A stretch of DNA of 64,000 bases from Ideonella paludis. Its GTDB lineage: Bacteria > Pseudomonadota > Gammaproteobacteria > Burkholderiales > Burkholderiaceae_C. Both the position numbers and the translations under genes were made by a program. The notes under the pieces were generated by a model, which saw only the letters and a list, made by a program, of their open reading frames with translations, searched no databases and was not told where the DNA came from. The stretch spans positions 868,001-932,000 of the forward strand of contig NZ_JAGQDG010000001.1 of the NCBI RefSeq assembly GCF_018069865.1, written 5' to 3'. Shown here one piece after another: positions 42,646 through 54,200 of the stretch. Every line of letters starts with the position of its first letter. Within the stretch, counting starts at the first letter, position 1.

Positions 42646-43155
42646 ATGAGCCACCCTCGCCCCTGGTGGCGCCGCGCCCTGCTGGGCCTCGTCCGCTGGC
42701 CGCTGGCCCTCCTCATCGTGTTCGAGGAATGGGGCTGGGTGCCGCTGCAGCGGGTCTTGGCGGCCATCGGCCAGTGGCCCGGCTTTCGTTGGGTCGAGGC
42801 CGCCGTGCGCCGCCTGCCGCCCTACGCCGCGTTGGCCCTCTTCCTGCTGCCCTCGCTGCTGCTCTTGCCCGTCAAGCTGGCGGCCCTCTGGCTCATCGGC
42901 CAAGGCAAAGCGGTGTGGGGTGCGTTGCTCATCATCACGGCCAAGATTGTGGGCACCGCCATCGTCGCCCGGCTCTTCACGCTGACGCAGCCAGCGCTCT
43001 TGCAATTGGCCTGGTTTGCCCACCTGTATGCCCGCTGGACGGTCTGGAAAGACGGCCTGCTGGCCTGGGTGCGCAGCAGCGCCGCGTGGCGCGCTGGGCG
43101 GGTGCTGAAGGCGCAGCTGAGGCGGATGATGCGCAGGGTGTCGGGGCGGGGCTGA
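42646..43155 (+). CDS. Membrane protein of unknown function
   Basis: A 169-residue protein with two or three hydrophobic segments (LLGLVRWPLALLIVFEEWGW, LALFLLPSLLLLPVKLAALWLIG, WGALLIITAKIVGTAIVARLF) and a basic C-terminal tail (RVLKAQLRRMMRRVSGRG). I cannot name a family. The ATG at 42646 was selected because the upstream frame covers the intergenic region. Followed by a strong hairpin before the next gene. Confidence 0.72.
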   Translation: MSHPRPWWRRALLGLVRWPLALLIVFEEWGWVPLQRVLAAIGQWPGFRWVEAAVRRLPPYAALALFLLPSLLLLPVKLAALWLIGQGKAVWGALLIITAKIVGTAIVARLFTLTQPALLQLAWFAHLYARWTVWKDGLLAWVRSSAAWRAGRVLKAQLRRMMRRVSGRG

Positions 43156-43220
43156 AACCGATGTCAGGCCGAAGGCGAGTTGAGGATGCCACATCCCATG
43201 AGCGGCCCTCAACCTTTTGT

Positions 43221-43241
43221 GGGGGGGAGAAAGCCCCCCTT
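43221..43241. terminator. G/C-run hairpin between 42646 and 43304 genes
   Basis: A run of G residues (43221-43227) pairs with CCCCCC (43234-43239), loop about 6 nt, followed by TTCT. It is a plausible weak intrinsic terminator for the upstream membrane protein gene. Confidence 0.5.
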
Positions 43242-43303
43242 CTGCGATACCGCGACCGAACGCTAAACTGACCAGCATAAGAGGATGACTGAGGAGTGAG
43301 AGC

Positions 43304-46300
43304 ATGAACATCGTTCGTTGGGTAAAGGCCGCTGCATTGGGCCTTGTGACGGCAGGCTTTGTGGCCTGCGGCGGAGGTGGTGGCGGAGGCAGTGAGCCAA
43401 CATCCAATCCCCCACCCGCGCCTGCGCCGGCTGTTGCCATCAAGGCGGTTCAACCTCAGTCGCCGGTCGCAGGCCAGAGTGTGAGCATGGCCGCTCAAGG
43501 GGAGGGGTCGGGGCTCAGCTACAGCTGGTCCTTTGGCGATGGGGCGACGGCCGACGGCGCTAATGTCAGTCACACCTTCTCTCAGCCCGGAAGCTACACC
43601 GCGACAGTGACCGTGAAGGACAGCACGGGGCGTTCAGCCACCGCGACTGCCAACATCACAGTGTCGGCTCCCGCATTAACTGCTGTGGTGACGGCCGCCT
43701 CAAAAGAAGCTGCGGCAGGGCAGTCCTTGAGCTTTACCGCGCAGCAGTTGCCGCAGGCCGGCGTGACCTATCGGTGGTCATTCGGCGACGCAGGCAAGGC
43801 CGAAGGCCTGTCAGTCAACCACCGCTTCTTGGTTCCTGGAACCTATACCGTGATGCTCACGACCTCCAACGCGGAAGGTCAATCGGCCACGGCCAGCGTC
43901 ACGGTGTTGGTGACAGGAACAGGCCCCGCCATTGGCGTTGGTCAAGACGCAGCGGTGGCTGGACTGGCCTACGACCTTCGCGTGACAGGCTTATCGGAGC
44001 CTAGCGGGGTGGATGTGGCTTGGGATTTTGGCGACGGGACCGGCCAGTTAGGTGCTGTTGCAACGCACACTTATGTCGCAACAGGTACGTACACAGCCCG
44101 AGCGCAACTCTATGGCTCCAATGGCAGCATTTACGACCTCACCCGCACCATCACGGTGGTCTCGCAAGGCCTGCCCGGTGAGTTGACGCTTCAGATTCAA
44201 GGTGACAGCGTCACCAAGGTTGGCAGCCAGGCCACTTGGCGCTTGAACGCCTCAGCGCCGCTTCAAGCCGTAGAGTGGAGTTTTGGTGATGGCACGCAGG
44301 GCTACGGAGAGATTGCGTCGCACGCTTACGCGGCGGCAGGCGACTACACGGTCACCGCAAAGGCGACCGACACAGCGGGACGCAAAACCTCCACAAGCAC
44401 ACAGATCTCCATTCGGGTGGAGCTACCCACGGCCACGATCACTGGCTTCTCTCCTGCGGCACCGCGTGCGGGCGTGGCCGTGCAATTCAACGGCACCGGC
44501 ACGGGTGACTTGGCGGGTGCACAAGCCTACGAGTGGCACTTTGGCGATGGCGCGACCGCCACAGGCAGCAACCCCAGTCACACCTATCAGAGCGCTGGCA
44601 GCTACAGCGTGGTGCTGGTGGCCAGGGACCGCTCAGGCCTGGCCTCTGCGCCAGCCACTGCCACCATCACCGTCCTGCCCGCGTTGCCCAATGCGCCCTC
44701 AGCTTTGGTCATCAAGCCCAGCCAGTTGGTTTTGGGTGTCAGTGCACAAGTGGGCTTTGTCGGTGAGGCCGTTGGAACAGGGGCCTTGACCTATCAATGG
44801 CAGTTTGGCGATGGCAACGTGGCGACAGGGCCTCAGGCCAGCCATCGCTATAGCCGCGCTGGAACGTTCAATGTGGTGATGACTGTGACCGACCCGGAGG
44901 GCCAACAGTCATCAGCCAGCGCTACGTTGGTGGTGAGCCCCTATCAGACGTTGAACCTCTTGGCAGGTAACTTGGGCGGCCGTGGTTTCCGGGATGGCGT
45001 CGGAGATGACGCTCGATTCATCAATACTGTGGATATTGCGCAATTGAGCGACGGCTCGTTTGTGGTCGCTGACACCACCACGCTTCGGATCATGACGCCT
45101 TCTGGTCAAGTCCGAACGTTGATGGGGCAGCCTTACTCAAGCAATCGTGCTGACGGAAATCTGCTTTCCGGTAGCTTTGGATATATTTCGGCGGTGGTCG
45201 TCGGGAGAGATGACTCCATCTATGTATTGGATGGGTGTGCAATCCGAAAGCTCACTAACTTCAATGAGTTACGAACCATTGCGGGCAGCCTAGATCAGTG
45301 TGGAGATCGTGATGGTGTGGCTACCGATGCAAGATTTTACGCAAAGGATATTGCGATAGATCGGTCAGGGAATATATATATAGCTGACGAGCATGCTGAG
45401 AAAATCAAGAAATTGTCTGTCGATGGTACGGTAACAACAATTGCCGGGATTGGCCAAAATCCGGTCTGGTCTGCTCGCCCTGTTGAGGGCGTGGCTAAAG
45501 AAATTTACATTGGTAGAGTCTACGCAGTGGCGGTTGACTTGGACGATCGGCTTCTTTATAAGACTCAACGGCAGTTTGTGATGAGGTTGGGGGAAGATGG
45601 GCTAGTTTCTATGGTCCATGAGCCGACTACAGGCGATTTGAATTACAGTCTTGATTTGTCTGGAAGATTGGCTGTTGGTCCGGACGGAGCCATTTATTTC
45701 TCTGACCTGTCATCTGTGAAAAAGGTGGTTTCTCGCACGAGTGCGACCACAATTGTCGGCCCCACATCGCCCACGGAACCTGTGTTTGATGAGCCCCTTG
45801 GTTTAACAGTGGTGGCGACAGGAGACATCTTGCTTGCTGATGGACCGGCTGTTCGCAAGATATCCGGAAATGCCCTGGTTAGCCTTGCCGGTTCTCCAGC
45901 CACTCCCTCCAGTGGTGCTCTATTAGGTTTTGGTCTTCCGCGTGCTGGATATCTTTCGGGTCGCATCATTGGCGCCGACGCAGTGGGGAATGTGTATTCC
46001 GTCGCTCGCTGCATCATCAATGGTGCACCCACAGAGCTTTCATCGTATCGGAGGCGCACTCCATCTGGTGCATTTGAAATGCTCTATGTCGGCACTGGTG
46101 GTGGTTGGCGGGCTCATGTTGAAGAAGACTGTGCACAGTCCCTCGTAGAGTTTGGTCCTCCAGGACTTGTTCGTGCAACTCCTTCACCCTCGGGGGATAT
46201 CTACTTCGTGAATGATTGGTTTAGCTCCGAAATCCACAAGATAGATAAATTTGGGCAGCTGACCTTCATTGCCGGAAATAGAGAGCTTTTTTCTCCTACC

Positions 46301-46870
46301 GCTAAGGACGGAGTGGGGCGAGATGCAATCATCACTTTCGTTCAGTCAACGACCTTCAATGCTGATGGCCACTTGGTGATTGCAGGAGATGGATTGATTC
46401 GAAAGGTCACCCCAGATGGAAAGGTTGAAACCATCGTCGGTGTGGGTGACTTTGCTTATCGCATTGTTGGTGTAGCAGCGGCCCCAGGCGGCAACTACTT
46501 CTTCACCTCCGGGAATAGACATGATGTTCTGAAGGTGGATGCCCTGAAAAGGGTAACGGTGCTTGCGGGTGACAAAGATCAATCGGGTCTGACGGACGCG
46601 GTCGGCGCTTTGGCCAAGTTCTCTGAGCCGACAGACCTTGCGCTGGACTCCAAAGGTAATTTGTACGTGTCGGATTTCGTAAACCAAGCCGTCCGCCGTG
46701 TTGACCCCGCAGGCCGAGTGGTGACAGTGATCGGCGGAAAGCTCTACTCAGGCAACCAATTGGGTGCATTGCCTGCACTGATTTCTAGGCCCGAAGAGCT
46801 TTTCGTCACACCTGATGATCAGCTATTGTTGCAGTCAGAGGGTGCTGTTTTCATCACAGGTGGGCTGTGA
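43304..46870 (+). CDS. Large lipoprotein with six PKD domains and NHL-type repeats
   Basis: A 1188-residue surface lipoprotein, lipobox GFVAC (Cys22) followed by a Gly/Pro-rich linker. Six PKD domains follow (about residues 40-545), each with a (W/D)xFGDG-type core: SWSFGDG, RWSFGDA, AWDFGDG, EWSFGDG, EWHFGDG, QWQFGDG. The rest (550-1188) is a chain of NHL/beta-propeller-like repeats (DGVGDDARFINTVDIA, DGAIYFSDLSSV, DSKGNLYVSDFVNQAVRRVD). Such proteins bind polysaccharide or other surface partners. The propeller part has clearly lower GC than the PKD part, suggesting a fusion of sequences of different origin. Confidence 0.88.
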   Translation: MNIVRWVKAAALGLVTAGFVACGGGGGGGSEPTSNPPPAPAPAVAIKAVQPQSPVAGQSVSMAAQGEGSGLSYSWSFGDGATADGANVSHTFSQPGSYTATVTVKDSTGRSATATANITVSAPALTAVVTAASKEAAAGQSLSFTAQQLPQAGVTYRWSFGDAGKAEGLSVNHRFLVPGTYTVMLTTSNAEGQSATASVTVLVTGTGPAIGVGQDAAVAGLAYDLRVTGLSEPSGVDVAWDFGDGTGQLGAVATHTYVATGTYTARAQLYGSNGSIYDLTRTITVVSQGLPGELTLQIQGDSVTKVGSQATWRLNASAPLQAVEWSFGDGTQGYGEIASHAYAAAGDYTVTAKATDTAGRKTSTSTQISIRVELPTATITGFSPAAPRAGVAVQFNGTGTGDLAGAQAYEWHFGDGATATGSNPSHTYQSAGSYSVVLVARDRSGLASAPATATITVLPALPNAPSALVIKPSQLVLGVSAQVGFVGEAVGTGALTYQWQFGDGNVATGPQASHRYSRAGTFNVVMTVTDPEGQQSSASATLVVSPYQTLNLLAGNLGGRGFRDGVGDDARFINTVDIAQLSDGSFVVADTTTLRIMTPSGQVRTLMGQPYSSNRADGNLLSGSFGYISAVVVGRDDSIYVLDGCAIRKLTNFNELRTIAGSLDQCGDRDGVATDARFYAKDIAIDRSGNIYIADEHAEKIKKLSVDGTVTTIAGIGQNPVWSARPVEGVAKEIYIGRVYAVAVDLDDRLLYKTQRQFVMRLGEDGLVSMVHEPTTGDLNYSLDLSGRLAVGPDGAIYFSDLSSVKKVVSRTSATTIVGPTSPTEPVFDEPLGLTVVATGDILLADGPAVRKISGNALVSLAGSPATPSSGALLGFGLPRAGYLSGRIIGADAVGNVYSVARCIINGAPTELSSYRRRTPSGAFEMLYVGTGGGWRAHVEEDCAQSLVEFGPPGLVRATPSPSGDIYFVNDWFSSEIHKIDKFGQLTFIAGNRELFSPTAKDGVGRDAIITFVQSTTFNADGHLVIAGDGLIRKVTPDGKVETIVGVGDFAYRIVGVAAAPGGNYFFTSGNRHDVLKVDALKRVTVLAGDKDQSGLTDAVGALAKFSEPTDLALDSKGNLYVSDFVNQAVRRVDPAGRVVTVIGGKLYSGNQLGALPALISRPEELFVTPDDQLLLQSEGAVFITGGL

Positions 46871-47000
46871 AGATTCATCTGTAGTGGCCGTGGCGTCAGG
46901 GTCACCGTGGGGTCAGCCAACTTGCTGCCCCCGCTACCTCGCAGACGCTTGCTTCAGCACGATGTACAGCCTGAGTGACCTGTTTGAGGCCCCAACGGAA

Positions 47001-47029
47001 AAAGCCCTGGGCTCACGCCACAGGGCTTT
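47001..47029 (-). terminator. Intrinsic terminator of argG
   Basis: Perfect 9-bp stem AAAGCCCTG / CAGGGCTTT with an 11-nt loop. Reading on the minus strand, the stem is followed by a T-tract (CTTTTTCC), so it fits termination of argG, whose stop is at 47055. On the plus strand the downstream T-run is short (TTTG). Confidence 0.8.
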
Positions 47030-47054
47030 GATCTGTTCAGCGCGCTGAGTCGCT

Positions 47055-48419
<1,365 letters not shown>

Positions 48420-48478
48420 TCAGGGGGAAGTGGGTGGGCAGTCCCGCGCGGCCGGGGCGTTGCGGGGAATCTGCGATT

Positions 48479-48916
48479 TTAGGGGGTTGCGCGATGGCGC
48501 TGGCTTCCTTGTGGGGGCGCTCGACGTCTCGACTCCCAGACATGGGCGATGATCAAGAGCATGGGCGCAGCCAGCCACAGCCAAAAACCGGGTCCGAAAC
48601 TCCTGATGGTGCTATAGCCCAAGCCGTCGCCCGAGTCCCAAGTGGCATATCGCTTCACTATCAGGTTGCTGGCCATCAGCAAGGCGGTGGAGCAACTCCA
48701 AAACATGCCGGCACCTCTGCGAGCGGCGATGGTGTAGTAAGCGGCGATCCAGAGCATGAAGTTGGCCAGCCACGACAGATTGGTTAAGGAGAGTACTGAG
48801 ATCCAACCGAACAGCAGGCATACGAAGCCGTACTGGCCATCTACGGCTTCCATGGCGAGCGAGCCGCAATAGCTAGCGACGCTGGCAATGATGAGGACGA
48901 TGGTCGGGGCAGCCAT
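48479..48916 (-). CDS. Hypothetical membrane protein
   Basis: A 145-residue protein with about four transmembrane helices (PTIVLIIASVASYCGSLAM, GFVCLLFGWISVLSLTNLSW, FMLWIAAYYTIAA and FGPGFWLWLAAPMLLIIAHVW). No family recognised. I placed the start at the ATG ending at 48916; an earlier ATG would overlap the MFS gene's stop. It is codirectional with the MFS-acyltransferase gene upstream (14 bp) and may be co-transcribed. Its base composition is lower in GC than its neighbours. Confidence 0.7.
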   Translation of the reverse strand: MAAPTIVLIIASVASYCGSLAMEAVDGQYGFVCLLFGWISVLSLTNLSWLANFMLWIAAYYTIAARRGAGMFWSCSTALLMASNLIVKRYATWDSGDGLGYSTIRSFGPGFWLWLAAPMLLIIAHVWESRRRAPPQGSQRHRATP

Positions 48917-48929
48917 CTTGCTGGGCAGC

Positions 48930-50843
48930 TCAGCGTGCATGCAAGGCACTCACTTGCGCTTGCAAGCCCTCTAGCGTCACCTCCCCCACCGCCATCGGCG
49001 CGCCCACATTCAAGCCCACCGGGCTCCAGAAGCCTCGGCGCAGGGGTTTGACCATGGCGGTGCCACCTTCAATGCGGCTGAAGAAGGAGCCCCAGAGGTT
49101 GGTCAGGGCCATGGGGATGACGGGGGTGGGGCGGCGCTCCAGGATCTTCATGATGCCGCCCTTGAAGGGTTGCAGCTCGCCATTCAGGGTGATGCCGCCT
49201 TCGGGGAAGATGCCCAGCAGGTCGCCCTCGGCCAGCACTTGGTCGGCGGCGCGCAGTGCGGCTTCGTAGGCTTCGGGGTCTTCGCTGCGCGGGGCGATGG
49301 GAATGGCCTTGGCCAGTTTGAACAACCAGCCCAGCACGGGCACCTTGAAGATGCGGTGATCCATCAAGAAGCGGATGGGGCGGGGGCTGGCGGCCATCAG
49401 CAGCACGGCGTCGACAAAGCTCACGTGGTTGCATACCAAAACGGCGGCGCCTTGGGTGGGGATGTGTTCGCTGCCGTTCACCCGAAAGCGATAGATGCAG
49501 TTGGACAGCACCCAGGCCACAAAACGCAGCAGGTACTCGGGCACCAGCAAGAAGATATAGGCCGCGACGATGGCATTGAGCAGGGCCAAGATGCCCACGA
49601 TCTGCGGGATGCTGAAGCCATGGCTCAAGAGTTGGCCCACGCCCAGGCTGGCCGCAATCATGAACAGCGCGTTCAAGATGTTGTTGGCCGCAATGATGCG
49701 GGCGCGGTGGCTCTCCGGCGAGCGGATCTGAATCAGCGCATACATGGGCACGCTGTAGAGGCCTGCGGCGGCCGAGAGCAGGAACAGGTCCACCAAGATG
49801 CGCCAGTGGGCGGGTTGGGCCAAGAAGCTGCTCACGCTGTAGGCGCTGGCGGGCAGGGCCAAGCCGGTCGAGGCCAGGTAGAGGTCAAAGGCAAAGAGGC
49901 TCATGCCGATGGCGCCCAGCGGCACCAGGCCGATCTCCACATGCCGGTGGCTGAACTTCTCGCACAGCAAGGCGCCCAAGGCCACGCCCACCGAAAACAC
50001 CACCATCAAGACCGTGACCACGCTTTGCTGGGCATGCAGCACGTCTTTGGCAAACGCGGGAATCTGGGTCAGGAAGACCGCGCCATAAAACCACATCCAG
50101 GAGATGCCCAGCAGCGAGCGGTAGACGACGATGTTGCTATGGGCCAGGCGCAGGTTGCGCCAGGTTTCGCTGAAGGGGTTCCAGTTGACGCGCAGGCCCG
50201 GCGCGGTGGGCGGGCTGGCCGGCACATAGTGGGCGGCGATGCGGCCCAGCACGGCCACCACCACGCAGGCCACGGCCACCGCCTTGCTGGCCGTGAACCA
50301 GGCGCCATCGGGCAGGTCGCTCAACACGCCACCCGCGATATTGCCCAGCAAGATGGCCACAAAAGTGCCCATCTCGATCATGCCGTTACCGCCGGTCAGC
50401 TCACGCTCGTTGAGGTGCTGCGGCAGATAGGCATATTTGACCGGGCCAAACAAGGTGCTGTGCAGGCCCAGCAGGCCAATACAGCCCAGCAACACGCCCA
50501 CGCTGCCCTGGAACAGGCCCCAGGTGGCCAGCGCCATGATCACCAGCTCCAGGTCTTTGACAAAGCGGGTCAGGGTGCGCTTGTCGTACTTGTCGGCCAA
50601 CTGCCCGGCGGTGGCCGAGAAGAGCAGAAACGGGGCGATGAACACCGCCCCAATCACCAAGCCCGCCATGGCCGGCGGCATCCAACTGACCGAGACCTTG
50701 TAGGTCACCAGCATGGTGAAGGCGAACTTGAAGATGTTGTCGTTGGCAGCGCCCAAAAACTGCACCCAGAAGAAGGGGGCAAAGCGGCGCTGGGTCATCA
50801 GCGCGAACTGGTTGGGATGCTCGTGGCCGGTGGTGTGGCTCAT
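48930..50843 (-). CDS. MFS transporter fused to PlsC-type acyltransferase (LplT-Aas-like)
   Basis: A 637-residue two-domain protein. Residues about 1-410 form a 12-helix major-facilitator domain (FFWVQFLGAANDNIFKFAFTML, LLFSATAGQLADKYDKR) like the lysophospholipid flippase LplT. Residues about 430-637 form a 1-acylglycerol-3-phosphate acyltransferase domain with NHVSFVDAVLL (the NHx4D motif), FPEGGITLNGELQPFKGG and VIPMAL. Together they import and re-acylate lysophospholipids in the inner membrane. The AMP-binding third domain of some homologues is absent. The start is the ATG at 50843; the frame is open 42 codons further but unlike the family. Confidence 0.92.
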   Translation of the reverse strand: MSHTTGHEHPNQFALMTQRRFAPFFWVQFLGAANDNIFKFAFTMLVTYKVSVSWMPPAMAGLVIGAVFIAPFLLFSATAGQLADKYDKRTLTRFVKDLELVIMALATWGLFQGSVGVLLGCIGLLGLHSTLFGPVKYAYLPQHLNERELTGGNGMIEMGTFVAILLGNIAGGVLSDLPDGAWFTASKAVAVACVVVAVLGRIAAHYVPASPPTAPGLRVNWNPFSETWRNLRLAHSNIVVYRSLLGISWMWFYGAVFLTQIPAFAKDVLHAQQSVVTVLMVVFSVGVALGALLCEKFSHRHVEIGLVPLGAIGMSLFAFDLYLASTGLALPASAYSVSSFLAQPAHWRILVDLFLLSAAAGLYSVPMYALIQIRSPESHRARIIAANNILNALFMIAASLGVGQLLSHGFSIPQIVGILALLNAIVAAYIFLLVPEYLLRFVAWVLSNCIYRFRVNGSEHIPTQGAAVLVCNHVSFVDAVLLMAASPRPIRFLMDHRIFKVPVLGWLFKLAKAIPIAPRSEDPEAYEAALRAADQVLAEGDLLGIFPEGGITLNGELQPFKGGIMKILERRPTPVIPMALTNLWGSFFSRIEGGTAMVKPLRRGFWSPVGLNVGAPMAVGEVTLEGLQAQVSALHAR

Positions 50844-51207
50844 GCAGGTAACGACTGGCGTCGGTGTGGCTGTACGTGAGGACGAAATGTACAGGCGCAC
50901 TTTGACGCGCTTGGGGCGGGGCTTGCCCGGGTATCGCGGCGCAGTACTCAGGGCGGCGCGGCAACGCACCTCTCACCAGGCAGATCAAACAGGCCTCCCG
51001 CTCGCGAGAGGCCAGGACAACTCTCGTTTATTAGCGATTTTCGAGAGGGTTTCAATATAGGGAGAGATATTAGAAATAATTCGTTTTGCCAAGGCGTCCG
51101 AAAATGACAACTATGACCAGACATATTCAGCGCATTCCAGAATAATTATGTTTTCTGAAAACCTTGCTTGACGGGGATGTCAGGGGTTTAGTGGTGCGGG
51201 GTGTGTG
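50844..51207. other. Intergenic region with AT-rich stretch upstream of pilY1
   Basis: Of this 364-bp stretch, about 51000-51175 is noticeably richer in A+T than the rest of the window. It contains a CTCTCG...CGAGAG hairpin (around 51022-51049) and the palindrome GTTTTCTGAAAAC at 51150-51162. It likely holds the promoters for the two divergent genes. No ORF was seen. Confidence 0.6.
51150..51162. promoter_or_regulatory. 13-bp palindrome upstream of pilY1
   Basis: GTTTTC-T-GAAAAC, perfect 6-bp arms around a single base, 45 bp before the pilY1 start. The position suits an operator or activator site, but no regulator can be named. Confidence 0.4.
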
Positions 51208-54200
51208 ATGCAGTGGCAGCAATGGGCACGGGTGGTCAAGGTGCTGGGCGTAGGGGCCCTGGCGGCGACGGTGTGGTGGGCGGTGGCGCAAAGCCAGGTG
51301 CGCCCGCCGGAGGGGGGCTTTTTGGAGCTGGGGGCGCAGGTCACCGGGCCGGTGGGCACGCCCACGCTGTACAGCACGGATGATGTGAGCGGCGGGGATG
51401 TGGTGCGCTGGACGAGCTACGGCCAGTCGCGCCTGACCGCACCCTTTGACACCGAGGGTGAGCTGGCGCTGCCGCCGGGCCAAACCTGGGTCAGCGGCTC
51501 CTTCAAAGCGCCGCCCAACACCAGCTTGAAGTGGAAGGTCAACGGCGCCTGGGTCAGCAATGAGCCCGCCAGCGGCACGGCCGTCAGCGCGGTGGCCTGG
51601 ACGGTCAAGCCGCTCTATACCTTTGAGGCGACGCCGCTGCCCGAGATCATCGACTTTCAGGGGACGGGCGATGGTTTGCGGGTGATCCCTTATGCCGACC
51701 GCCTCTATGTGCTGAACCACGTCTACTCCACCAGCTACACCGACGACCACCCCTTTGGCTGCCGTGATGCCACCACCGGCTTCGCCTGCAAGGGCTTTGA
51801 GGGCGGCAACCAAGGCCTGCAGTTGGTGGCGGGCACACCCATCCAAGGGCGCTCTAATCTGAATGTCAGCATCGCCCCCTTGGAGGCGGTGAACTACGCC
51901 ACCGGCGAGTTATTTGTGCCGGTCCGAAATATCGGCGACAACACCATTCACATCGCGTGCGTCAATCTCACCACCACGCCGCATAAAGCCTGTCAGTCAT
52001 TTCCGCTGGGCAGCGCCAGTTCGGCCCCTTATGGCTTGGAAACCGTGGGTGATGAGTATTACGCCTACAGCCCAGAGACCAGTACCCTGTATTGCCTGAA
52101 CATCGTCACCAAAGCCCGCTGTGCCGGCATGACGACGGGCACCTCGGCTGGTGGCAACAACTACAGTTTTGACGCCAAAGCCATCGGCACCAAGCTGTTC
52201 TGGAACGATGGCAGCCGCACCTATTGCTACGACACCGATGCGGGGGTGCGCGGCACCTGCCAGGGCTGGGCCACCTCCGGCAAGTCGGCGGCGGCCACCC
52301 GCACCCACACCCACGCGGGCCGCGATGGCCTGCCCAACGGGGTGTGCACGCGCTCGGGCCAATGCTTTGCGCTCGATGGCTCCTCGTTCAGCCCGTCGGC
52401 CAACTACATGGCTTTCATTAACGCCTATGCCAACGACACCTACAACTGCTGCGGCAACCGCTGGGGCGCGTTCCAAGAGGGCAAGTGGTGGGCGGCCAAT
52501 GGCAGCCAAAAGGCCTTGGCCTGTTTTGACTTCAAACAAGATGCGATGTGCACCAGTTTCAAGCCGCACACGGTGCATGACTGGTATCCCTACACCACGC
52601 GCCTAGACCCCACCCGCGCCAACTGCCTGATGGTGCTGGGGGACGGCGGTGTGGGCGACTTTGTGGATGTCACGACCGGCGGTGCCTGCAAAGGCAGCCT
52701 CAGCGGCAAGGTGCCCGACATCGACGTGGTGCCCGCCAAGTCCTATGCCTGCGACATCAGCCGCTCGCGGGTCAGCGCCTGGGGGCAGGTGCGCCTGAGC
52801 CCGGTGATGCCTTGGGGCGGTGCCAATGGCCTCTCGGCCGTGACGGTGACGCTCAAGGACGCCACCGGCAAGCTGCTGCCCGCGGCCCTCAAGCCGGTGC
52901 GCACCTTCACCACCGGGCAGTACACCCTGAGCATTGCCGACATTCCCTACCGCGACTATCCCGCGCTGAAGATTGGCGTGGATTTCCAAACCCCCGGCGC
53001 CATGCCTGCCGTGGCGGGCTTGGGCATTGATGTCAGCTGGGACGGAGACCCGATTCAAGTCTGCGTCGGCACCAAGATGCCGGCCTCGCCCGATTGCCTG
53101 ATGGGCGCCAGCCTGACCGTCAAGACCCGGCTGCTGCAAAGCGCTGCGGGCACGTACGACGAAACGCTCACCGTCTCCAAGACGCTGTCACCCGGCGGCC
53201 TGAGCAGCGGCTACTCGGCCGTGGCCACACCCACCTCGGCGCGGGCGGTGCTCAGCGACCTAGGCCCTCGCGACCCCAAGACCTATGTGGTGCAAGGCCG
53301 CTGGGCGCTGCAGCAGTTCAGCGGTGACTTGTGGGCCTTTGGCTTGGCGCCTACCGGCCAGATCGATCGCAGCAGCTACCTCTCGGCCCAATCGGCCACG
53401 GCGGCGGCGGCTGCGCGGCCCATGTTCACCGCCCCCGCGGCCAGCGGCGTGCAAGCCGTGCAGCCGCTGGCTTGGGCCTCGCTCTCGCCGGCCCAGCAGC
53501 AAGCCCTGAACCTGGACTTGGGTGGTGTGGCTGACGACAAAGGCCCGGCCCGCGTGGACTATCTGCGCGGTCTGGACGGCGGCTTCCGCCCGCGCGGCGG
53601 CAAGACCTTGGGGCCGGTCATCAACTCCAGCCCCGCCATGCTGTTGCCGGCAGCCACCGTCAGCCTCAACGAGCGCAACTACCCCGGCTATGCGGCCTAC
53701 CGGGCGCAAAGCACGCGGCCCTATCCCATCGCCTTGTTTGGCGGCAACGACGGCGCCTTGCACGCCTACGAGGTGCGCAGCGGCAGCCTGCGCGAGGCCT
53801 GGTCTTTTGTGCCTAACGTGATGTTGAGCCGAGCAGCCAACTATGCCGACCCGAGCATTGCGGGCGTGCGCGCCAACCCCTACTTTGTGGACAACATTCC
53901 CATGGTGGGCCATGTCAACACCACCGGTGAGAGCAGCAAAGACGGCTGGCGTGCGGTGGCTGTGGTGACCTATGGGCGCGGTGCGCGGGCCATCACCGCG
54001 ATAGACGTCACCAAAGAGGACTTGAGCAAGGGTGACGGCGTGCTCTTTGAGTACAGCAACACCAGCGACCCCGCGCTGAAGGACTTGGGCTACATCATCA
54101 GCCAGCCCGTCAGCAGCAACGCCATGGTCTCGCAGCACCTGGTGCAGCTCGCTGAAGGCGCGGGCCGCCGCGCGGCCGTGCTGTTGGGCAACGGCATCAA

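Noticed and set aside
49170-50879. 569-codon open frame opposite the MFS-acyltransferase gene
   Set aside because: Typical antisense shadow with Gln/His/Gly-rich composition; the minus strand has both domain signatures.
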